64,000 nt of DNA from assembly GCA_947179155.2 (NCBI GenBank), contig OX359266.1, forward strand, positions 15,337,098 to 15,401,097. The letters run 5' to 3'. Numbering within the stretch: the stretch's first letter is position 1; each line of letters starts with the position of its first letter. The position numbers were made by a program, and so were the translations under genes. A model generated the notes under the pieces. That model was not told the DNA's origin. It was given only the letters and a program-made list of their open reading frames with translations, and did not search any database. Of the stretch, positions 1 to 11,858 are shown piece by piece. The stretch comes from Hedera helix (lineage: Eukaryota > Streptophyta > Magnoliopsida > Apiales > Araliaceae).

Positions 1-1667
1 AATGAGAAGTTACCTTAAATGGAAATTTTCTATAAAAAGAAAGTCTTGAGATTTTGGCTATTGACCAAAATACTCCTGACAATTGAATTTGTAATGTCCT
101 AGAATTTTCACGTCATTATTAATTAAATTAATAATTTAATTTCTAACGAGTTAGTTTTACGAGATTATTTAAATCTTTTTATGTGATTAATTAATTACGT
201 GATTAAATAATTATGTGATTAATTACTAGAATTAATTAAAGAGGGTCACTAATATGTTATTTAAATTAGTGAACAAACCCTAAAGTTTTAATATCAAAAT
301 AATTAATAAGTTTCCTATTAATTAAATATTCAATTAAATTGAATATAATGAGTTAATTAAATATAATAAATTAATTAATATGATTATTAATTAATGTAAA
401 TAATGTGAAATATTAATAATAATATTTATTAGTCCATTTAGTAGTTTAATACTAATGGGTTAGAGTATTTAATTATTTATTCAATCTAATTATTTATTTA
501 AGCATGGATTTAATAATTAATGTGTAAATTATTAATTTAGCCCAACATGGGTTAATTAGTAGCCCAAGTAAAGAATAATAAAAGTTTGACAAATTAGTAG
601 CCCAAACAATTTAATAGGAGCCCAATTGGTATTTTAAATAAAGCCCAAAGCTTGAGCCATTTGGAATTTAATTATGTAAACTATTATTAAATCAAAAAGT
701 GACTTGTGACAATGATTTTGGGACAAAAGAAATTGCATCAGCCGAGCATACTAGAGGAGAGAGAGAGTGTGAGTTGATTTTTATTTTTATTTTATTATTT
801 CTCATTTATTAAGTAGGTTACTTGTTTTGATTTATTTCTTTTTCAAGTACATGAAACCATGTCTCTTTTCACCTAATATGTTAGCTTGTGTAAGTATCCT
901 TGCTATCTCATGATGGCAATTTTAATAGATATAGATTTTATATCTATCCAAATTGTAAGTATACTTACAATTTAGGAGTTTATGTTGGTCATTTCTTCTT
1001 CTTCTACTTTTCAAGCTAGAGAGCATTTGAGAGTGTAGAAAAAATATATTTGAGATCAAAATTATCAAGAGAAGGAGTTCTTGATTCATGTCATCTTCTT
1101 TCACCACTTATTTAGGAAGAAAAAGGAAGATAGCCATTAAATCAAGGTAATGGTTATTCTAAATCTAATTTTGTTTTAAATTAAATAAACTAACATGTGT
1201 GTATAAATATATTAATAGAGTTAATAATGTGTAGTGGTAATATTTATGCCATGCTTGAGTTTAATATGCTTGGTTTGTATTTTAGTATATTTTGTGTGAT
1301 AAAAATATGTGTTTAGTAGTGTGTAATCAAGTCTAGAAATTTATGACCCAAAAATATTTATATAAAATTTAGATTTAATGTTATAATATTATAGAACATT
1401 AAATCATGAGAAAAACAAAGCTTGAATCACTCAAAATGGAGTTATACACAAAAAGTTATGATTTGTGGTAGTTTATGTGATGTAAAATTTTTATAAAAAA
1501 AATATGATATTAAATCAAGAAAAATTAATTTTTTATGTTATAAATTGATATAAGGTGATTGGTAAATTTTTTGGATTTTTATTGAGGAGTTAAAGATTTC
1601 TTGAAGGTATAATTTTAATTTAAGTAGGCACTGTTCACATTCTGCTGGGGGAGAGAAAAAAAAACAC

Positions 1668-1860
1668 TGGCCGCGCAATGCGCGCACCACTGTTCACTGA
1701 AGTACGCGGAGCCAAACGACGTCGTTTGGCGTTGGTAAAAAATTTACTCCGCGCGATACGCGTGGAAGCCATCTCCGGCTTCTCAAAAATGGCGCCGTTT
1801 TGGGCCGTGATCAGTGATCCACGCGCAATGCGCGGATTGAAATTTTTGGGGAAATTACTA
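1668..1860 (+). promoter_or_regulatory. GC-rich palindromic cassette in LTR A
   Basis: A GC-rich island lies in AT-rich LTR sequence. It contains CGCGCAATGCGCG near 1673 and again near 1823, and a perfect 20-bp palindrome GCCAAACGACGTCGTTTGGC at 1711-1730 whose GACGTC core is a classical bZIP-type site. CACTGTTCA occurs near 1629 and 1689. The same two palindromes recur in family J LTRs. A U3 enhancer role is inference. Confidence 0.5.
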
Positions 1861-2039
1861 AACTGCCCCTCTGGTCGTTTTTTGGCAAAATTACAAAATT
1901 GCCCTCGGATCAGTTTTCAACTTAATTATAGAATTGTCATTCAGGTTAATTTTAATTAATTTAAATATTTGAAAATTAATTTAAAATTATAACAAAAATA
2001 ATAATAATACAAATATGATATTGGGGGAGATATTCTTCA

Positions 2040-2720
2040 TTAAATTTAATATTTAAATATTTTAAATATTAATCTAGTTAGCTAAACCATGGTTAAGTTA
2101 AATAAATTTATTATTTATTTATTATTTAAAATGTTAATAATAAATAAAGGTGATAAATTAGCAATTATTATTTAATTTCTATTAAATAATAATTAAAGAG
2201 AGATAAAAAATTATAAATTAATTATTTATTATTTAAATATTATTAAATAATAAATAAGGATAATTAAGTAATTAATTATTATTTAATTAGCATTAAATAA
2301 CGATTAATGGAAATTAAGTTATTAGATTAATAATTTATTATTTAATTTAAATAATAAATAAGGATGAATTGATTATTATTTAAACTTAAATAATAATTAA
2401 AATTAATTAAATAATTAATTATTATTTAATCGACATTAAATAATAATTAAAGAGGATTAAAGTTAGTAAACTATTATTTAATTTCCTTAAATTAAATAAT
2501 AGGAAAGATTAATTACTTAGTTAATTATTAGTTGTTCAATATTAAATTAAAGAAGGTTAAAATTAAATCAATAATTATTTATTATTTAATTATTATTAAA
2601 TAATAAGTAAGTACAATTAGTTATTATTTATAATAACTAAAGTTAATTAATTAATTTCTATTTAATCAGGATTAAATAGTAATTAAATAGAGATTGAGTT
2701 AATAAAATAAATTGAATTTA
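2040..2720 (+). repeat. AT-rich hairpin array in LTR A
   Basis: Repeated units of the form TTATTTAAT-(3-6 nt)-ATTAAATAA recur at irregular spacing of roughly 40-60 bp, for example around 2170-2190, 2270-2300 and 2420-2450. Each can fold as a short AT stem. There is no coding potential. Confidence 0.55.
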
Positions 2721-3234
2721 ATTATACTTTAATTAAACAATTGTAATAAGTTGTTTAAGGGTTTAATAAGTGTCCAACCCTTAAGAAAAATATTTTCTAA
2801 CTTATTAAATTATTAACCTAAAATGATTAAGGGTCGATAAGGTTAATTATATTATTTTGACTGATGTAATTTATGTGTTAGTACTTATGTGTGTTAGATA
2901 AGTTCCTTAGTGAGCGTATAGTTGTGCAAATACGCCGTACTAATTATTAGACCAACTTTATTAATGTTAGGTCTTTCAAAGCCAGTTAGTTAAAACTAGA
3001 CATTAATTGTAGCTGAGCAGACAGGCAAGTTCCTTATCTCTAAACTCATTTCATTGAGCAAATTATTTATTTAAGCTTGAACTGTTATTTCCAAGCATGC
3101 TTTGAGTGGTTTAATTACTTTACAATTATTCCACATCGATATTGTTGTTATTCGCACTTATTGCACTTGATATCGTACAGTCATTGACTTGTACTTAATT
3201 ATTGTTCTATTGTTTAAAGAACTGTTCAAAGTAG

Positions 3235-3258
3235 GTCTAAGCCATTGTTCGGCTAGAC
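3235..3258 (+). other. Conserved LTR stem-loop 2 (GTCTAAGCC/GGCTAGAC)
   Basis: GTCTAAGCC, a 7-nt loop, then GGCTAGAC pair with one bulged A. Equivalent stems occur in H (58195-58216), C (10815-10838), E (25190-25215), D (9931-9955) and inside J (16346-16370, 16390-16415). Some carry paired changes in the stem. Confidence 0.55.
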
Positions 3259-3757
3259 ATTTATGTAGACACCCAAATTTTGCACTTCTCTACTAACCCT
3301 GGCAGGAGGGCAAAGTCGTCACTTGACCCGACATGCGAAAAAGGAAGGTGGACCCCAACACAAAGCCACCCCAACGACTTACGGTTAAATCCGCCACAGG
3401 AAACAACGAGCATCAGGCAAGGCAAACGACTGATCCAGAAGAACCTGGTTGGATCACCAAAGACGACTAATGGCCACTACGCTTACGATGTTCGGGGGTC
3501 TCGCTCCCCGGTGAGCGAGCGGCTGCCCAGCGCAAAGAGCGATTTATACATCAGGCAACAGCCTTCCGAAATAATACAGCAAAAAATGACGATTTAAGAC
3601 CGCGTGGCACAGAAATCGAGAAAAAGAAGCCAGACAGCCGCGGATGCATCTGCGGCCAAACGATTTTCGAGGTTTCGCACGGCTCGAGGAGACGGCACAC
3701 GACAGCCGAGGAAACGGCGCAGGCGGCTTGCCGCCCAGCCGCAGATGGATCTGCGGC

Positions 3758-3781
3758 CAGCCGCAGATGCATCTGCGGCTG
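3758..3781. repeat. Perfect 24-bp palindrome inside S1
   Basis: Each 12-bp half reads CAGCCGCAGATG on its own strand. Two further partial copies (gatgcatctgcggcc near 3643, gatggatctgcggcc near 3744) lie just upstream, so the unit appears to have been multiplied. Confidence 0.8.
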
Positions 3782-5050
3782 CCTGGAAATGCCTATAGAG
3801 CGGCCATTTCCACCCGAGGGAAGAGGAGGAGAGAAAAAAGTTAGAATTTTGGAGAGAGAAAATCGCGAGGAAGAAGAAGAAGGGGCTCGGGTTGGAGAAA
3901 ATTTAGGGGAAATCTCACTTTCTTTTGCTAGATAGTTGTATATTCTTGTGGGTTTGATCAATCTTGGAATATAAAGCTTGTTCCGGTGTATTGCAAGGTG
4001 AAAATGGGTGTTTGTTTTGAATTTTTCTTGTTTATATAAATGTGATAATATTGTGTTTTGGGTTTGTGTAGTATAGTTGTTGTTGTAATGGTGATGATCC
4101 GTGGATTAGGGGTCGTTTAACGAGGGTTCCATCGGAACGTAATTCCTCCTAACGCCCCGATGACATCCGTACGGTGATTTGTCGCTCGTTGTGGTAATGA
4201 GTAATGCGTAGTTTTGATTTGGGTGATATTTGGGTTATGTAGTGCGATATCAAGGTTTAGTATTGTTAGATTTGGTTTATTATTGGTTATGTAGCTATTT
4301 GGATGATTGTGAGCCTAGGGAGGAGATCCTAGTGGTCGAATTCCGATGATGGACGTTTTGGGTATATGTAATCGTGATATAGGGTCCATGTATGTGTATT
4401 TTGTAATATCGGGCCTTAAAACGACACAAAGTCATGTTCGGGTTAAGGCCCCGTGATAATAATAAAATATGTGATTGTGGGTGTTTGGGGTTGTCTGGAT
4501 GGCTCACATGCCCATGGATAGCCCCGACACGTTTTGGGATGTTTGTTTTAATTTACGACACGAAAAACGGTTTTCCAAAACAAGACAAACGATGAAGATT
4601 TTCTAAAAGTGATCAATTTAGGATATTAGATTCACGAGGTTTAAAGGTTAAGTGTTTTGGCAAACTTTAATCCATGATTGATGAATAGGCTTTAGTTGGT
4701 TTTAAAACGTCACAAAAAACGATTTTGCCAATAAATAAATGTTTTTATTAAACTTTGTGCATAGGGTTAAAGAGTTCTAGAAGTTGCCCTCGTTTTATTT
4801 ATATTAACTGTTAGAAGGCAATGTATGGTCTCGATTCCTATTTGACAAAAGTTTAAAACTATTGTTTTCTAAAATGACATCTAAATAAAAAACCCTCAAC
4901 GCTTTCGAAATTAAAATCAATCTTTCTTATAAAAAGCGAAGCCTCGTCATTTGGGTCAAAGAACGTCCAAAACACTTTCTAGATAAACACATTTGCCATA
5001 TAGAATCAAAGCAACTTTTACGCAAAATGCACCACAAACGTTCATTTAGG

Positions 5051-5080
5051 CATACACGCACACACACGCGCGCACACACA
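5051..5080. repeat. CA/CG microsatellite
   Basis: A short alternating purine-pyrimidine run (cacgcacacacacgcgcgca and following bases) lies inside solo LTR S1. Confidence 0.8.
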
Positions 5081-5816
5081 TTTTAGGATTTAAAAGGATA
5101 GGAAAACATCGAGATTGCGGCAACCGTGTTTCACGGAAGTCGGGGGGTGCCTAACACCTTCCCCTCGCTTAAGCAAGCCCCCGAACTCTATGAATCTCGG
5201 TTTGCGGACCAATTAACTCGGAGTCACATATGAGCCAGCGATTACGAAAACAAACTCGGATGAGTTGGTACATCCATTTCAAATATACTAACTGGCGACT
5301 CTGGTCAATTGGCTCATAAAAAAATCGATCTTTCAAAACCCGTCGACATTAAGCCGACCCTTTTCAAAATCACATTTAATTCAAAAGGCTAAAATTGGAA
5401 AGGGACATTTTAATAATAAAAAACGAGACGACGAAAATCCCGGCGTCGACAATTTATGTTAAAGATTTTAAAAGCTATCTAAATCATTGAAGATGCGGAT
5501 TCTTAGACTATTATGAACACCCCTTTATTATAGGGGAGTACCCTGTATCTAATATCAGGTACAAAAATACGGAAATTAAATATTATGCATACACATATTG
5601 TACTGAGGCTGATCCCCTCGGGTACATATTTCTGGTAGTAACCATTGGGTCAACCTGCTATTGACTCCAGTGGATATTTATAGTTCATAGTCTATTTGAC
5701 TATCCTAATTTTAAAAGAAAATTATTATTCCTGCTTATATTATTCACATTATTGAATTGTTCAGCTATTCCCTTTCATTCATGATATATTATTCCTTGTT
5801 GTTATTTAAACTTGTT

Positions 5817-5833
5817 GAGCAAACTAGTTGCTC
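5817..5833 (+). other. Conserved LTR stem-loop 1 (GAGCAA/TTGCTC)
   Basis: GAGCAA-ACTAG-TTGCTC is a perfect 6-bp stem with a 5-nt loop, followed by ACTCTTGC. It lies 334 bp before the LTR 3' end. Equivalent palindromes occur at a similar distance from the 3' end in C, E and H, and further away in B2, G and J. Confidence 0.6.
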
Positions 5834-6365
5834 ACTCTTGCTATATCATGAAACCTTATTGCAGTGCAACCCGAGACTTCGGGAAAGAACAAGGGTAAAG
5901 GAAAGATGAAGTGATAGACTTCGAGATGCAGCCTTGTAGTTAATTAAATTAATTGTTATGTAATATAAACCCTAAGTACTTTATTAAGGGTATTTGTGTA
6001 CTTTTGTGTAAGGTTATCGTATCTTGGGACTAGTGACACCTTTTGAATGAACAACATATGTTTATTATTCCGCATTTAGTTATTGTATGTTGTTTAGAGG
6101 TGAATGTTTGTATTGGATCGTGATGATCAGATCCGGATATTTGGAACCCGAATTTGGGGGCGTCACAGAATTAATGACCTTTATGTCTTAAATGGTGAAA
6201 TGACTAAAATATCCTTGACAAAATAATTAATGACCTTTGTGTCCTAAGAGATGATATGACTAAAATGTCATTAACTAAATATGAAAAAAGACTAAAATGC
6301 CCTTGGTTGGTTAACTATGGTTAGGTTAACTTAACCTACCTTGGGTTAAATCTCTACAAACCTAG

Positions 6366-7563
6366 TGACAGTAGTTTTCACGATTGATATTAACGTGTAA
6401 GTATACACGACCTTCAAGTAGTAAAGAGTATTTCTATGTTGATCCCACAGAGAGTTATACTAATATTATCCAAATATTAAACTTCACACAATCGAATCCT
6501 ATTTAAACTATGATTAAAGATGTTGATGTTTGTTAACACAGATTCTTAAACTAAATAAAACTTGTAAACAATGATTAGATTTAAACAAGCTAAGATCACA
6601 ACTTCACTCACTACCTCATTACATAAACCATACATGAAGAACAAATGATAACCTGAGAATATAAGCAACCATAAACCTTTTTCGATAGTTAAATGATTCG
6701 CACCCTACTAATTAGTTCACTATATTCCTATGTGACCTAAATTAGTAAGACGACAATAAAAGCAACTCTTAACTAGGCTACACAAGGTACTCCGGTATAT
6801 TCCTATCCGAGATACAAGTTAAGCACTCCATCCAAAGATAAAGATTCCTAAAAGTGCTATCATGCTTTAGGTCAAGTTATTTAATCCATTTTCCAATATC
6901 ATAAACAACACCAAGTCACATACAAAGTACATAAACCATACATGAAGAACAAATCATGATAACCATTTATTTTCAATCCATACTCATCAAAAAGAGAGAT
7001 ATTCAATTAAAATCAAGTAATGAGCTCAATTGTAATCCTAGAAATGAAGTTAGTCCATAACTTTAGAAATAAGTTTCATTAACCAAAGAGTGAGCATGTT
7101 TGGACTACAAAAGCTAAGAAATGAATAAGATAAAGACTCTTAAATACAATGAGTTTAATCACTAATCACTCCCTTCTTTGATAGTATCCAAGGTAGATGA
7201 ATGTTTCTTTTTAAGCTCATGTTCGTTTCTAGATAGTTGCTCTCTCATCTGTTCTTGCTTTTTCTTCCTCTTTTTTTTTGTTGAATAAAATGGCTTCTTG
7301 CATATATCAGCAACGCAGAAGTAAAACCATGGCATTGGCTCCTAGGCGCCCAATTTAAGCTACCAACCGGCGCTTAGACGCCTCACTGTCTGACTGAAAT
7401 TACGCAATTGCCATTGACCACTCGAAATGACTTTTTCACCCTTGGCTACTTTACCTGAGACAATTAAACATAAACACTAATAAAAATATCCTGAAAACAT
7501 ATAAAAATAGCAATAAGTTAATTCCAAGAGTACTCAATTCGTAGGTATAAATACCACTCATCA
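6366..7563 (+). mobile_element. Solo LTR S2 (1198 bp)
   Basis: It begins TGACAGTAG and ends ACTCATCA, flanked by CCTAG (6361-6365) and CCTAA (7564-7568), a TSD with one mismatch. The box GATCCCACAGAGA lies about 75 bp from its start, as in solo LTR S3 (77 bp), and both end ACT(C/T)ATCA, so they look like the same lineage. It has its own GC-rich patch near 7330-7400. There is no coding region. Confidence 0.75.
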
Positions 7564-10378
7564 CCTAACAACTAAGCAAAAGAGCTCTTCATTTGTGCAA
7601 GAGTTAGAACCCTAAGAGAGATAAGGAGCAAGAGGAGCCATAGAAGCAAAAGGAATAAAAGATTGACTTTAAGAGCTTGGATGGTTGGATGATCTTGGAG
7701 TAAGGATTAAAGTCGAATGTCTCATCATGGTGAATCTTCCTATGTAAGGAAGTGGATCATCCAATATGCTTTAAAAGTTTTCTAAACTTAAAACTTTAAG
7801 TTATGTATATTTATGTATGTATTTATGGTTAAAAATAATAGTTATGGAAGGTTATGTGTTGTAGGATAGAAGTTCATAGTGAAACCTTAAGTTATAAGGT
7901 TGAGCATGATGGTATGGTATGTATTTACATGTAATATAGCATGCTAAATACTTTAATGTATACAAAGTATGATTTTGAAAGATAAAACTAGTTATGGTAG
8001 TAATATATTTATATAAACATATTTTCAAAGTAAATAAATTTGGAATAGTTCATATATATGTAGTAAAAGTCTACAAAGGTTAAAAATGTACTCTTTAATG
8101 CGTATATGGAAAGTTGAGTTTAAGAATTGAAAAATGAATTTTATGAAAAACTATTTTAAATGGATGAAAATCCAACTAAAATGTGATTTTTTGCAATTTT
8201 GAGAGTTAAGTGGTGAAACTAGGTTTGATCACTTAGTTTTATAATGTTACACATATCTACATTGGTTTTGTAGTCAACAGATGAGAGTAAGAATGAAAAT
8301 ATGTTTCGGGTGATCGAAATTGATCGTTTTAAGTTATGTTGTCTGAAAAGCTATGTTTTGATGCGATATAATAGAGATAGGTTTTGTAAACCCTAAATTG
8401 ATAAAAATGGTCAATGTGGTGGGTGTTAAGGTGTAATGGAACAATGAATGGTATAATGTAACATACCTAAAACAAAATAAATGTATGATAATATTTATGT
8501 AAAAGGTCGGTAATGTATTAGGAAGTATTATTAATCAATGTAAGGTGTAGTACATCGAGAGTGAGATATTTAGAAACTAGTGGTCTAGTATTTATGTTTT
8601 AAGTATTGAAAGAGATAAGTGATAGTGTATGACCATATAATGTTATATAGGTTGTACGATGGCAGATAGAGTTTGGATTATCAAATCGACGCGAAGGATA
8701 ATGTGTTGAACGTGCGATGGGCGTAAAGGTTAAGTATGGATATGAGTAACAATCAATTTTTTCAGAACTTATTGAAATGTAATAATTCTTCTATGTGAAC
8801 TACTTTACAGACTATGTGTAGGATTTCTATGTTATTTGAAATTAGCGTGAATATGTTTTGAAATGTGCACTTTATGAAACTATGTGATTAACTGTTAAAT
8901 GCAGTATATGAGATTTATATTTGAAAATGTACAGTATGATAGATATGATGCATTGGATAAAATGCATAGTAAGAAATGTATGACGCATGTATATAAACTA
9001 CGAGCATGAAATGTGATATATGAAAGGTGACTCATTATTGCTTAAACTGATATTTTCAGCTTAGTACGAGAAGGCCAAAGGTTCTTGAAAAGTTAAAAGG
9101 TAAGGAAGCATATTTGTATAAAGACGCAGTGAAATAATGTTGTTATATTTACTTTGTGTACTATGACAAGCCAGTTAGATGATGTAACCCTGTAAAGTTA
9201 TGAGTAAGTTTAACAATTTTGTTTTATTAAACTTTGTCATTTGTAATGAGATGTATGTTTTTGTATATCCGTTGGGATAATTAGGTATGTATGTTTTATT
9301 TAAAGAAACATGTAATGGGATACGATTAATGTATCATTGTAAGCCGAGTATTATGTGTATTAAACTCGCATGTATGGAAACATATAAGAGTAAGAAAGGT
9401 TATGTATGGATAATTATGAATGATTATTGTATTGAAAGGTGAAGTTAATTAAAATCATAATATATATGATTTTGAGATGTAATCAACTAGGTCATGATTT
9501 ATATATTTATGATCTGAGTTCTAATGTATAGAATGTGAAGATTACAATTATGAGACATGTTATGAATGTAAGTTTAAATAAACAGGTTTATGAACTGTAT
9601 TATGATCTTATGATATAGTTTTAAAGAAAAATGTTATGTTTTAACGGACGAGATCGCCTATAAAAAATGCGGGGATATTCTGGACGTCCTAAATACTAAG
9701 GTAAATCAGACATTCATCTGAACCTTTTATTGGTTTAGTATTCGAGGGGATAAATCTTTTGTACCCTATGTATATACATAACATTTAGACATCTTGCGCA
9801 ATGGTCGATTTTTCGATAATAATCATGTTATTAGGGTTGTTCGTTCTCAGTCTTACCATAATAGTCCGTACCAACTATTAGTTTGGATTTACTTTAACAA
9901 TATTCAATTGATTGAATTTATACATGCAAGGTCTAACTGAACAATTAACATAGACTATTTATTAAACGGTTCATGAATGACTAAACTTAAATGTTTCATA
10001 GTTTAATAACGAAACGGTCTTCAATTGCACACATGTGACGATCCCAAATCCGGGTTCCATAACCTCGGGTTTGGTTCTCCACTGTACAATACTTACTATC
10101 AATTAAATACATAAATTGCATTTAAACTTCACGGAATAATACAAAAGGTTTCTTATAAAAAACAAAAACAAAAACAAAAAAACTACACTTCCCAAGGTCT
10201 ATTAACCTTAACATGAAATTACATATCTTAAGGGAATACAAAAGATTTACAACAAAAATTACATATAAGTAATTAATCTAGCATGCATCAAACTAATCTA
10301 AGCTTTGGCTTTTCCCTTGCATTTGTCTGGTTTTGAACATTTGGGCTTAGCTGAAACAAGTCATGATATAGCAAGAAT

Positions 10379-10395
10379 GAGCAACTAAATAGCTC
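10379..10395 (-). other. Stem-loop 1 copy in LTR C
   Basis: On the plus strand GAGC, nine bases, then GCTC. On the minus strand it is followed by ATTCTTGC, matching the conserved context in A, E, G and H. It lies 345 bp from the LTR 3' end. Confidence 0.55.
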
Positions 10396-10814
10396 AGCAA
10401 GTTTATAAACACATAACATAGGATATATCATGATGAAAGGAAAATTAACATCAGAGTTTTCAACAATAGACAACAATTGTGAAAGAAATCAAGAATCAAT
10501 TTTTCAATATAAGAATTGATTAACTCTTTACTGCTGAGTGGTCTTTAAGGACCATGAACTACTACTAAGGTGGAACAGACATTTATATATATATATATCT
10601 AACTCCTCGAAAAACTAGTACTCGAGAGGATCATCCTCTTGTACCATATGTATATGCATAACATTCAGACATCTTGTGCCAATTTGGTTTTCCGACAGAT
10701 AAAATCCCCCTTATTTAGGATTGTTCATTCTCAGTCTTACTATAAGAATCTGCATCAACCAATGGTTTGGATAAGCTTTTAAAACATTCAATGTGATGAA
10801 TTTAACTTGCATTA

Positions 10815-10838
10815 TCTAGCTGAAACAATTAGCTTAGA
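10815..10838 (-). other. Stem-loop 2 copy in LTR C
   Basis: TCTAGCT and AGCTTAGA pair. Compared with A and H the inner base pair has changed from C-G to T-A on both sides, so pairing is kept. Confidence 0.5.
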
Positions 10839-11329
10839 CTTTTTTAAACAGTTCTTGAATTAATGAACTATACATTTGCAAATGCACTATGTGTGAATAC
10901 AATAACAATAATGATATGAAATAATTTTTGATAATTAACCCACTTAAAACTCTGTCAAATAACTACAAGTGTAGATACTTGCTCAACAATAATTGAATTG
11001 CTCAATGTAAATAAAGTTGAAGAAAACTTGCAACAATAAATACAAGTTAAGGTTAAGGAAAACTTGCCTCATGCGTAGTCTATTGCTAACAAATTCAATT
11101 TACTATTCCTTGAACGGACCTAACAATTAATCAGTTTGATCTTAAATTAGTATCATATGCACATTCATATGATAACTTCTATACATCTTGCATTTCTACA
11201 CTTAACCACATAATTATATAATTACGGTTGTATAAACACATAGAAAATATTATCATTACTTCATAATATTTCAATCAATAAAAACTATATTAATTATTTA
11301 ATATAGTTCACACTCTTATCTAATATTAT

Positions 11330-11790
11330 TAACAATGTAATAATATTCTATTAGTCTTTTAATATTATTAATCCTTTAATAATATATTATTAGTCATCTA
11401 TTATTAATCATTTAATAATATTTTATTCACTATCTAATATTATTAATTATTTAATAATATTTTATTAATCTCCTAATATAATATTTTATTAATCTTATAA
11501 TATTATCAATCATTTAATAATATTTTATTAGCCTTATAATATTATTAATTATTTAATAATATTTATTCATCTTTTAATATTATTAATCATTTAATAATAT
11601 TTCATTCATTTACTAATATTATTATTTATTTAATAACATTTTATTGACTTATTAATATTATTACCTATTTAATAATAATTTAATCTCATACTAATATTAT
11701 TAATTATTTAATAATATTTTAATCACTTATTATTTATTATTAACCATATAGTAATATTTTAATACTCTTTAAATATTACCAATAGTTAAC
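11330..11790 (-). repeat. Tandem array of about 39-bp AT hairpin units in LTR C
   Basis: About eleven degenerate units occur in a row. Each contains AATATTATTAA, a few bases, then TTAATAATATT, so each can form a stem of up to 11 bp. Similar arrays lie in D (22440-22600) and G (52300-52960). Confidence 0.7.
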
Positions 11791-11858
11791 TTTTAATTTG
11801 GTTAACCTTAGAATTTAGTTTAAACACTTCTTTTAATTTAATTTTTCAAAGAAAACAC

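Larger units (their letters stand above)
3264..5451 (+). mobile_element. Solo LTR S1 (TGTAGACACC...GTCGACA)
   Basis: A 2188-bp segment with TG...CA ends sits in LTR A with a perfect 5-bp TSD ATTTA (3259-3263 and 5452-5456). The start TGTAGACACCCAAATTTTG and the internal phrase 'ggggtgcctaacaccttcccc' (about 5146-5165) are typical of a widespread plant Ty3/gypsy LTR group, probably Tat-like. This is family knowledge and was not searched. No PBS, PPT or coding region is present. It carries its own GC-rich segment (about 3480-3800) with a 24-bp palindrome. Strand is assigned from the TGTAGACACC start and is tentative. Confidence 0.85.
90..6167 (+). mobile_element. Solo LTR A (gypsy-type, about 3.9 kb without its insert)
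   Basis: It begins TGTAATGTCC at 90 and ends GGGGGCGTCACA at 6167. It is flanked by a perfect 5-bp TSD GAATT (85-89 and 6168-6172). Removing nested S1 plus its TSD (2193 bp) leaves 3885 bp. No internal region, PBS or PPT is present, so it is a solo LTR left by LTR-LTR recombination. From 5' to 3' it holds an AT-rich U3, a GC-rich palindromic cassette (1668-1860), an AT-rich hairpin array (2040-2720), a stem-loop at 3235-3258 and a second at 5817-5833. The end sequence resembles those of C, E and H, which suggests a common gypsy lineage. Confidence 0.88.
1..9659 (+). mobile_element. Interrupted family-B LTR copy (B1), truncated at both ends
   Basis: The bases left after removing the nested insertions (1-89, 6173-6365, 7569-9659) read as one LTR related to the complete solo LTR B2 further right. 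Shared stretches include the 'gaccaaaa...tgccc/tactcc' stretch (about 60-90 and 6285 against 39510) and a long diverged match of 8150-9650 to 40780-42670. This includes the 'gtaatcaacggatgaaagt' region, the 'gtacgagaaggcc' region near 9065 and the 'gttatgttttaacg' end. It starts before the window and lacks about the last 130 bp of the family-B LTR, stopping where minus-strand LTR D begins. It has no coding potential. The family assignment is by eye alignment and divergence is high. Confidence 0.65.

Noticed and set aside
3280..3961. Several ORFs of 64-136 codons on both strands
   Set aside because: They lie in the GC-rich part of solo LTR S1, overlap in different frames and have low-complexity content, as expected from base composition.
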